Source: Micropterus salmoides (Eukaryota; Chordata; Actinopteri; Centrarchiformes; Centrarchidae). From it: a stretch of 64,000 nucleotides of DNA. The notes below the pieces were generated by a model, which saw only the letters and a list, made by a program, of their open reading frames with translations, was not told the DNA's origin and made no database searches. The translations under genes and the position numbers were made by a program. Location: positions 13,862,187 to 13,926,186 of the forward strand of contig NW_024040707.1 of assembly GCF_014851395.1 (NCBI RefSeq), given 5' to 3'. This document shows, piece after piece, positions 56,201-64,000 of this stretch; the stretch's first letter is position 1; each line of letters begins with the position of its first letter.

Positions 56201-57100
56201 TTTATTAGGTAATCATAACACAGTTGAGTCAACTGAACATTGTAACCTTCATGTGTGAATTAGGAGTGTTGGATTAGAAAGCATTCGTTTTAGCCAGGTG
56301 TGCCTGATAAAGTGGTTAACGTAGCAAACGTGCCACAGACTGGTTAGGGAAGTTGGAAAATATTGAGAGACGAACTGACACATTGTTGGTTTTGGTATTT
56401 TCACTGGATTTGTTGACATTACCAAAATTATAGATTAGTATCTGCCTCGTCCTTTAAGCATGTTCTCAGGATGCTACAAGGAATTTTGTCCGTACCTCAT
56501 GTCTTTTCTGGCGGTCAGCCTTGTACTCAGGGTGCTGAATGAGGCCAGAATGATTTCAGTGATGAGTCTGTCCAAAAGATACCAAATCATGTATCATAAA
56601 GCAAGAAAGTTTAGAACTCCCCCCCCCCCCCCACACACACACTTTAAAAAAGGAATTTGTCCTCATAAACAGAGAAATGTGACACTAGAAAACACACAAT
56701 TGTGCATTTGAGAGAACAGCAGTTACATATGTAGTGAAGTCAAGTGCTTTCACAAATTAGTTTGCATTTGTTTATGCCCTGAGGCAGATGTGTTTGAAAT
56801 TTTTTTTACTGAATCAAACTAAGAAAATGTTTCATTTTAATCCAACTACGCCACTTGTCTACTGGCCCCATAATAGTAGAAAGGCACACTTAACAAGAAG
56901 CAGCTCAACATTCATACAGGACAATAATAATGTAACACTGCCCCGACTGGAAATAAAACCTGTTCCAACAAGTTGTCAACCCCAAACACCACCAACACAC
57001 AGCAGAAGAACCAAACACAAAGTACCAACAGCGTCAGCATTATATATTTGTTTCAGGATTACCTTTCCAAATGGGAATGATGCTTTACATCTGCCACAGG
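53278..57100 (-). CDS. Classical protein tyrosine phosphatase, receptor type R3-like catalytic region, possibly partial
   Basis: Dephosphorylates phosphotyrosine. Exons in phase: 57100-57063 (weakest), 56567-56496, 55962-55863, 55764-55680, 55584-55508, 55404-55270, 55179-55057, 54917-54757, 54604-54469, 53634-53573 and 53491-53278, about 400 residues in all. Motifs in order: KNRYPYILPYDHCRVRLS (pTyr loop region), DYINANFVPG, DFWRMVWEQN, CDKYWP, the WPD loop YYYPSWPDQGVP and the P-loop VHCSAGVGRSGTF with catalytic Cys and Arg. The Q-loop region MVQNLEQYIFVHQC completes the domain. All catalytic residues are present, so it should be active. The residues before the domain are basic and not hydrophobic enough for a membrane span. 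No fibronectin-type ectodomain exons were found upstream, so the 5' end is unresolved. The tail is unusual: Ser/His-rich (RRRHHHHRQTPPSDP), without the tyrosine motif typical of R3 receptors. PTPRV/PTPRH/PTPRO-like identity is possible but not assigned. Confidence 0.8.
53860..54115. repeat. Fold-back (palindromic) teleost repeat in phosphatase intron
   Basis: The left arm reads gaagctacgcctagcaactt, with cataaagactggaaa near 53963-53977. The right arm carries its complement (cagtctttatgctaagctgc, ggttgtagctttatatttac), so the transcript could form a stem of about 50 bp. It is related to the repeats at 35968-36600 and 62190-62345. Confidence 0.75.
56621..56641. repeat. Poly-C/(CA)n simple repeat
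   Basis: A run of thirteen or so C residues leads into five CA units. It lies just upstream, in transcript sense, of a phosphatase exon. Confidence 0.9.
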
Positions 57101-57165
57101 CTGAAGAGAAAGAGAACTGTACTGCTCCAAGTAATCTGGTCTGATTACAATACAACATTGACGAT

Positions 57166-57205
57166 GACAATACTCTCTCTCCCTCCCTCTCTCTCTCTCT
57201 CTGGG
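57166..57205. repeat. (CT)n low-complexity tract
   Basis: A pyrimidine tract of ctctctccctccctctctct type with one block of pure CT units. Confidence 0.9.
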
Positions 57206-58026
57206 GAGGAGGAAGTATGATGGGTGTAGACAATGGGTGGAGAGAGGAACACTATATGTCCGCGAGGCATGTCATGTATGATGCTATTCTTTGTACTCGC
57301 CTTGCCATTCCTCGCACTTTGGAAACAATTCTTAACTTCTAGGAAATCTCTTCTCTTCTCAGAACAATTTCTTCTCTTTTCATTGTAGTTTTCAGGTTCA
57401 ACCTGAGAGTTGCTGTAACTAAAGCCATGTGAGAGTGTAGCTCATGATTTTTTATTCACACTTCAGAGTGGACTTTACCAGCACTGGACACGTTTGTGTA
57501 TAGTTTAACACATATTTTGTGTTATTTCTTTGAAATGCATGTTGATTAAAGGCCTCCCAGTCTTGTCTTTCTGTTGTTATGGTGACGTATCAAATGCTTG
57601 TGGTGTTGCTTAATCTTGTGAATGAAGTTCTGTGCATCAGCAGGTTACATGGAATGGGACCCTGAAGACGTCAGACATAAACATGAGATGATATGATTTT
57701 AGAACAGACCTGTGAACATGTCTGAATTGCTGTTTAAGCTCCTCATCTCAGTTCACCACTGCAGCAGTATTCTTGGTGTCTTATCAGTCCACGAGAGCTG
57801 TACACAATAATAATTTAGCCTGATATCTTGGTACAACATTTATTACAATAAGGACAATCCCTATATAGGCCTACAGACACAGAGGTTCCCAAACTGGGGT
57901 TTAGGGTCCATTATAGGCCCTTCATAATGTCCTAAAAGATATTGAGTGATAATAATTAGTTCAAAAGTAACAATACCACAATGTGAAAATTCCCCACTTA
58001 GAGTAAAATCCCTGCATTCAGAACCT

Positions 58027-58145
58027 CCATCCATCCATCCATCATCAACCGCTTATCCTGCGTACAGGGTCGCGGGGGGCTGGAGCCAATCCCAGCTGAC
58101 ATCGGCCGAAAGGCAGTGTACACCCTGGACATGTCGCCAGTCTTA
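58027..58145. repeat. Dispersed teleost repeat fragment (accgcttatcctg type)
   Basis: It contains (ccat)n, then caaccgcttatcctg, cagggtcgcggggggctgga, gccaatcccagctgacat and gtacaccctggacatgtcgc. This is a short repeat found in very many fish loci, recognised from memory. Class unknown. Confidence 0.7.
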
Positions 58146-58317
58146 CTGGTACTTTATATACTGTTGGGTAGTTTAATCTACAGCAACGCATCATATTCTA
58201 TAAGATCATCCTATCTTTGCAGCATTGCTATCCTGTGAGAAACAAGTATCTCTAAAAAGTCAACTTTTCATGAGCTCAGAAAAACAGACCTGTTTTTTTG
58301 CTCAGGTTTAGGCTATG

Positions 58318-58318
<1 letters not shown>

Positions 58319-58356
<38 letters not shown>
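58319..58356. repeat. (GT)n microsatellite
   Basis: About nineteen uninterrupted GT units. Confidence 0.95.
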
Positions 58357-58358
<2 letters not shown>

Positions 58359-59099
58359 GCTGTTGAATGCTAATCTGTTTATTTAGCTTAAAAAGTAGGA
58401 GACTTTCTCAATCCATAAATGAGCACTCAATCCTTCAGTTTATCAAAAAAAAAAAAAAAACTTAAAAAACCAACCAAATTTGAACGTGGTTTTCACTGGA
58501 CAGGAAGAGTATTGATAAAAATGTGATCTGAAAAATAGTAGGCCTAATTCTGTCAGACTATGTATTGGAGTAAAAAGTAAAACAGTAATTGGTAAGTTGC
58601 ATAAAAAGTACCCTGAATGTGTAGCCTACTTAAGTAACGTTAAAGTACATTTTAAGTAGTCTGCATTATAGGGTAACATCGGGTATGACGTCCCCTGGAG
58701 TAAGATGCCCCCACCAGTGTAATTCTAACAAAAACCACAACATGTAAAAAAAATAAAGACAATTCTCTGTTTCATCACAATATTTTAAAGTTATCTGATC
58801 AAAGCCATTCTGACATAAGTTGATCAAATTTATTAGTCATTTAAAATAAACTGTAAATTTAATTTATTCAATTGTGTTCAATTTTTATGTATATGTATAT
58901 TTACATTAAGGGAAGCCTTAAGATAAGTTATGTAATTGTTTAGAGCGAAATATTTTTATATTTTTTCGTGTAGTAAAATGCTAGATTAGCATTTTACTAC
59001 CCCCCCCCCCCCACGATGACCTTGTCCCTTTACAGTTGATCATTTGTAAGTTCAATGTTATATATACTTTATATACAGTCTATGATATACAACCGTAAA

Positions 59100-59465
59100 A
59101 GGTGTAAACAGGTGACCGTCCGAAAATACGGCGGACTGCGCCTGCGTGTTTTCAGGAGAAGCGCCTGGTTCTGTTTTCGCTTTTGATCGCCTTGATGACC
59201 ACAGTCTGAGTCTCGTCGGGCGGCGGTAGAAAAAGGAAGTTATTGCGGAAACCAGAGAAAACGCAGGTTGTTTGTCGACAACGTGAGGTATTTAAGTACA
59301 AGGTAAACCTTTTACATTGCAGTCTGTGAGATAACAAAGCGCGAGGGAGGCAGAAATGCAAATATTTCACTTTCCAGAAGTACCGACTTGATTAAGTTGA
59401 TAGGTCGCGCGCGCTTCCTGGTCTGTTGGACGAGAGTGAAAGATAGATAGAAAACTAAAGTCAAC
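59100..59465 (+). promoter_or_regulatory. CpG-containing promoter/leader of the Ser/Arg-rich gene
   Basis: After AT-rich sequence there is a clear rise in CpG (tacggcggactgcgcctgcg, gtctcgtcgggcggcggtag, ggtcgcgcgcgcttcc) up to the ATG at 59466. The sequence shows a GC-rich leader but no TATA box. It could also serve the divergent phosphatase gene. Confidence 0.45.
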
Positions 59466-62400
59466 ATGTCATTCACACAGAGCAAACAACGCTGCGAACC
59501 GACAGACATGGACCATGCACGGCCGCAGGACACACAGCAGAGCAAGGTAAATCCGTAGACTGGGGAAAGCCCATTTCCTGGAAGTGAAGAGCTGGCACAA
59601 TGCTGACAGTAGTCATGTGACCTCCCCCCACCTCCTGACCAAACATTTATATTTAATCTTTCATAACAGAGCTGAATCATTAACAAAAGGCTAGAACAGG
59701 ACACCAACAAGAACTGTTGTTATCTCATCCATTAAAGTAAAACCACAGGAGATACGAAAAGTTAAATTTTAAGCACATGCAAGCACTGTCACACATGTAT
59801 ACACACATGCATACATTAAAAAAAAAAATATAATGATGATAGGGTGGTTCTGTATACTTTTGAGCACTAAACACGTTTATTTTCAAGAAACTGAGTAATA
59901 TTAAGCTAACACATTTTATTTTACTGCAATTTCACAGCGTAATGACAGAAAGTGTGAGGTTGACTATTTTTGAAAACATAACATCACTGCTCTTAATACT
60001 CAAGAGTTTACTATTGGTCAAACGATATGGGTTTTTCAATGGCAGATGCCGATGCCGATATTTAGAGAGTTTATTCCATGCAGAGAACAATCTAATATAC
60101 ACAGTTATCTTAGCCAGTACCATGTTGTTGTAGATGGAAATTTTATTAATTAATGAAATAGGAAAATATATTGGGTTATGCAGTAGATTTGAACGTGACT
60201 ATATTTCAGGCTCCAGTGAGCATTAAAACATCTAAATGTTTCTAAGAAATTTGCATTGAAGACATTTCTGCGTTATTTGTATTATATCTAGTGCTGCAAC
60301 TAGCAATTTTTAAATTATAGATTAATCTGTCCATTAATGTTTAGTCTATAATATGTCAGAAAATAGTGAAAAATGTCCATCAGAGTCTGCCAAGGTCCAA
60401 GGTGACGTCTTAATATTGCTTGTTTTGTGTGACCAGCAGCCAAGAACCAAAACACATTCAGCTAGTAATTATTCAAAGTAGCAAATCCTCACATTCAGAG
60501 GCTGGACTATTAAATTAGATTTCAAATTAATAATTTTTTTCAGCTCTAACATTATTGTATGCTGCCTGTACTGTAGCCATAATAATTGTGATTAACGTGG
60601 TGCTTTCTTTCTTTCTTCAGGGCTCCACGTTGCGGCACAGGGAACACAGTGATGAGTCTGTCGACAAGAGGCCCACTGACAGCTCAGCGTCTCCCAGTCC
60701 GGTACGTCCTGCTATCAGATGTCTCAAATTGACATTTTTAGACTGTACAATTGCTCTGCTCTCCTTGTAAAGTACCACAGTGTGATGAAATTGTTTACCC
60801 CGGGTCCATTCAGGATGAGAAGAGGCTGATCAGAAGAGTGCGAAGTCCATCCAGGCCGAGGGCATGGCTGTCCAATTCTTACAAACCGAAGTTTGGAGGG
60901 CGAGTCTACAGACCGCGGTAAGATTGACAGGTCAAGAACAGGGAGACGTTTGTATTTAGTTTTTCCTCACAACGGGTTTTCATTTCACTTTATCGCAACA
61001 ATTGACTTATTTGTTTATTTTTTTTACAAAATATTGATGGTGAGGTCGTGGAGTGACTCTGGCTGCTCTGAAAGCTTCTTTTTCCCCTTCTCAAATGATG
61101 TAGTTTTTCAAGGGATGACCACTCATTCTACAAACCTGGCTTCAGCAGCCAGAGGTACCACCACTTCAGCCCACAGGGTTACTCCCACCGGCGAGATCAT
61201 TTTCCTCCAAAGCTTCACCACGTCCCGCAGAGGGAGAGGGACCACGAGAAGGAGGAGCGGTACGAGCAGAGAGAGAGCGCTGATGGGAGCTCACCTCCAA
61301 AGCAAAACACCTGTAAGTTTATGTCCGCAGCAGATGTCTGTGAGGAAAACACCAATAATACACATGATACTCACACCCCCTTCATCTCATTTGAACATTT
61401 ATTTAGATATAAGGTGCTTCAAGACTTTGACAAAATGTTCACTATAGGGCCAATGCAACGTTCAGTACTATTTTAGACCACATTCCCTGTTTCAACATGA
61501 CAGTTCCCCAGTACACAAAGCGAGGCCAGTAAAGAAATGTTTTTCTGAGGGGGATGTTGAAGAACGTGACTGGGCTGCACAGAGCCCTGACCTCTGCCCC
61601 ATCCAACATCTCTGGCAATGGATACGATGGCCTCAGCTATTCTTTGTACTCACTGTGTCCACACAATCTCACTGAAACTCTTGTTCAGTGGCGCTGGCTT
61701 TGCACGATTTTTCATAGGCCCTATTCAGCACACTGTATTAAAGACAACTGGGATTTTATAGGCCAGATTTTCAAATGAGATACATTTGTAAGAATTTGTA
61801 AGAAGAGATGATGTTTCCCTTTGGTGTTACGGGATGTGTGAGGCTGCAGGACTTTCAGGACCATACCTAATGAAAGTTCAAACCGGGCCATCACAGATTT
61901 AATATAGCAAGCTATTTATTTAAATTGAATTGGTCCCTAAATTGTGAGGCTCTGTGGCGTCACAGACAAAAACGTTGAAACTACTGGAATATTACAAGAG
62001 TAAGGCTAATGATTTGGGTAATGAAAGGACAGCAGGGCCACATAGACAGGCCATACACAGCAGACCTTTTGAATTCCATCGTTAATGTTATTAGTAACAC
62101 CTGTTGTTGTGTGCTGTTTACCTCCAGTATCATCCACACACACAGATAAGACATGTAATAGTAATTATGATAGATATGAGTTGCTTTGGTCCAACCCAGC
62201 CTTTATGATATGCTATGATATCTGGCTACTTGCTGTACTTCATATTTACCGTACATACATGAGTGGTATCAATCTTCTCATCTAACTCTCAGCAAAAGTT
62301 TGAACAACAATTTTCCAAAATGTCAAACTATTTCTTTAATTGCTGCATTTTTGGAACGTGATTTTTCGGTGGAAACATACTATTAACCATATTGTGTTAT

Positions 62401-63748
62401 AATGAATCTGTGAGTTTATTTTCAGCTTTACCTTACAAAGCAATGAATACACCCTGAATGTGTAAATCTGTAAACAGAAGAACACGTGCTGCCTCTCTCA
62501 CACACATGCGCAGTTAGACACAGTCACAGAAGCGCATATACACTATAATACAGTTTAATATGACAACACCACAAACCACAGCCTGAAAAATGGTCATTTA
62601 TATAAACAAATAACCCCCGACACAGTCCCAACAAAACCAGCATCTTTTATAAAAGACCATATTTATACATGCATATACAGTATATTTAAATAATGTACTT
62701 AACAAGCTGTATGGTATCTTCTTGTACTTTATTAAATGACCATTGGGTGGCAGTATAAGGAAGCAGAGCCAGAAGCGTTCACATTTTCATGAACACTTTG
62801 CATTGCAAATATTTGGAGGGCATTTGCTCATCGTGGTATCTGGTGGTTGATAGGTAGTCACACTCTGGTAGCAACAAACCAGTGTTACATAATGCTGATC
62901 ACAAAGAAGCTTTTCCTGGACTCAGTAGATGGATGATGTCAATGCTCTTACCACTGAATTGAGAGTAGTCCAGCCATTATAGTGTGTGTCTTAGTATGTC
63001 TCTTGTAAACTGTGTAATTTAGTTACAGGTAGATTTATTAGATACCTAGATTATTCGTCAGTGGGAAGAGTCTGGAAGTAAACATGAGGAGTTTAAAATT
63101 TGTTACACTTATGTTTCCCTGGTTTTAACACTAACTGGGAAGTCCATGTTTTTGTTGGTCTTTTTGCTGGTAATAAAGTAGTGTGTTGTTTCTAACAACT
63201 GAGCTGTTGGTACTGTATGTTTTTAAAAAAAATCTTCTCTTGCACTCAGGCACTGTATGTGTGCGCACACTGCAGCACTGTGGAGGTGTGTGTTTGTGTA
63301 TGTGTGAATGTGGAACAGGTTTTTTTTGTGTGCCTGAGTGATGGTGCGATGATGGTGACTCATCGCTGATTTGTGTGTATATGAGAGTGCGAGAGAGAGG
63401 AAGAGAAAAAGAGAGGCAGAGACTAGCCAGCAGTATATAATGAGCTATAAAAAAAAAAACTATTGCTTCACATAGGAATACCGCAATCCAGCGTTTCAAG
63501 GCAAAATTCCAGAATATCAGCAGATTCTGCTTGAAGATATATTGATTTTTGAAAAAATTACAAAACATTTTTGTAACAGCAGGCTGAGGAGAAAGGGAGA
63601 ATGATTAGGTGGCTTTAAACATCAATAGTGACCTAAAGATACACCTATAGATGTTGTTGTGTTGACCATGTGGTTTGTCTGTTTTCCAGCTACTAGAACT
63701 TTCCTACCAAGGTCCACTTCCAGCAGAGACAAGGACATGCAGTTCACT
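59466..63748 (+). CDS. Serine/arginine-rich protein, 5' part, cut by the window edge
   Basis: I do not recognise the product. Five coding exons join in phase: 59466-59546 (ATG, MSFTQSKQRCEPTDMDHARP), 60621-60701, 60814-60917, 61113-61312 and 63690-63748. Each has a good acceptor and donor, and the last is followed by GTAAGT, so the gene continues past the window. The first 163 residues or so are hydrophilic and disordered in character, rich in Arg, Ser, His and Pro. They include RRVRSPSRPRAW, KPKFGGRVYRPR, a tyrosine/histidine-rich stretch (SFYKPGFSSQRYHHFSPQGY) and a charged EREHEK-like segment. This composition suggests a nuclear RNA-associated or periphilin-like protein, but no domain proves it. 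The start is the first ATG after a CpG-containing leader. It is divergent to the phosphatase. Confidence 0.65.
60296..60545. repeat. Dispersed repeat of the taatcgttagttgcagcac type
   Basis: It begins agtgctgcaactagcaattt and continues tatagattaatctgtccatt, then atatgtcagaaaatagtgaa and gtccaaggtgacgtct. It is a diverged copy of a repeat common in teleosts; relatives lie at 48165-48241 and about 51005-51290. Class not known to me. Confidence 0.55.
61479..61760 (+). repeat. Decayed transposase-like fragment
   Basis: One frame reads DWAAQSPDLCPIQHLW, echoing the SPDLNPIE(N/H)LW signature at the C-terminal end of Tc1-type transposases. The following text (cactgaaactcttgttcagt) resembles the usual downstream part. 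No termini were found, and stops break the frame. It lies in an intron of the Ser/Arg-rich gene. Confidence 0.5.
62190..62345. repeat. Half copy of the fold-back teleost repeat
   Basis: It contains tacttgctgtacttcatatt, accgtacatacatgagtggt, atcttctcatctaactctca and ccaaaatgtcaaactatttc, matching one side of the repeats at 36.0 and 53.9 kb. Confidence 0.6.
62346..63689. other. Remainder of the last visible intron
   Basis: This is AT-rich intronic sequence. The open frame on the minus strand at 63131-63568 is low complexity and crosses purine-rich simple sequence at 63380-63420, so it is not called as a gene. No mobile element ends were recognised. Confidence 0.5.
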
Positions 63749-64000
63749 GTAAGTGCACATGCAGAAAACCTGCTCTGCTCTTCCCCTTGTCATTTTCCAT
63801 TTTGTCATGAAAAATATAGTGGTCCACCTATTCCTTAAAAATAACCTTATATACTTTCAAAATAACGATTTGATGTAGGGCAGCACATTATGAATTGTAT
63901 TATTGTGACCTGATTTATAAGAGCTTTGGACAGTTTTATGCTAATTAGCAAATAAATACATTTGAAGATGACCTTGATTTCATGTGCAATATGCACCCTG
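63749..64000. other. Start of next intron, truncated by window
   Basis: The GTAAGT donor at 63749 opens an intron that continues beyond the window. Confidence 0.6.

Larger units (their letters stand above)
57240..59150. other. Spacer between phosphatase exons and the right-hand gene
   Basis: No coding exon could be supported, although upstream exons of the minus-strand phosphatase would be expected here or beyond. It contains the repeat at 58027-58145, a (GT)n run, a poly-A run at 58446-58461 and a poly-C run at 59001-59012. Confidence 0.45.

Noticed and set aside
63131..63568. 145-codon minus-strand frame
   Set aside because: It consists largely of translation of purine-rich simple repeats and AT-rich intron; no splice or domain support.

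Overview
The window is nuclear DNA of a ray-finned fish, probably a percomorph. Coding information sits in short GT-AG-bounded exons, and microsatellites are common. The interspersed repeats (Tc1 and hAT elements, a jockey-like LINE, a tRNA-derived SINE) are types frequent in teleost genomes. All exon models were built by hand from reading frame, splice-site sequence and phase. No search was run.

Layout. 0.6-3.3 kb: exons of a plus-strand gene I could not identify. 3.8-7.9 kb: transposon-rich block, including a Tc1-like element inserted into a LINE. 9.3-10.0 kb: broken cytosolic sulfotransferase copy. 10.9-18.0 kb (minus): prrt3, a multi-pass proline-rich transmembrane protein with three coding exons; a possible leader exon lies near 25 kb. 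18-30 kb: gene-poor, with scattered repeats. 30.8-33.1 kb (minus): ogg1, the 8-oxoguanine DNA glycosylase, seven exons, complete. 33.7-41.7 kb (plus): qars1, cytosolic glutaminyl-tRNA synthetase, 23 exons, complete. 44.1-51.7 kb (plus): qrich1, glutamine-rich transcriptional regulator, 11 coding exons, complete. 53.3-57.1 kb (minus): catalytic part of a classical protein tyrosine phosphatase. 59.5 kb to the right edge (plus): start of a serine/arginine-rich protein I could not name, cut by the window end.

Relationships. ogg1 and qars1 are head to head, about 630 bp apart start to start, and the gap holds a compact promoter with three inverted CCAAT boxes and a TATA-like motif. The qars1-qrich1 tandem order matches the human 3p21.31 neighbourhood, while prrt3 and ogg1 match human 3p25.3. 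The fish segment therefore joins two blocks that are separate in human; this comparison rests on known human gene positions.

I found no exotic or undescribed system. The most unusual items are the unidentified left-hand gene, the phosphatase with a histidine/serine-rich tail and no visible ectodomain, the sulfotransferase relic, the charged insert in Ogg1, and several transposons whose ends and target-site duplications can be read directly.
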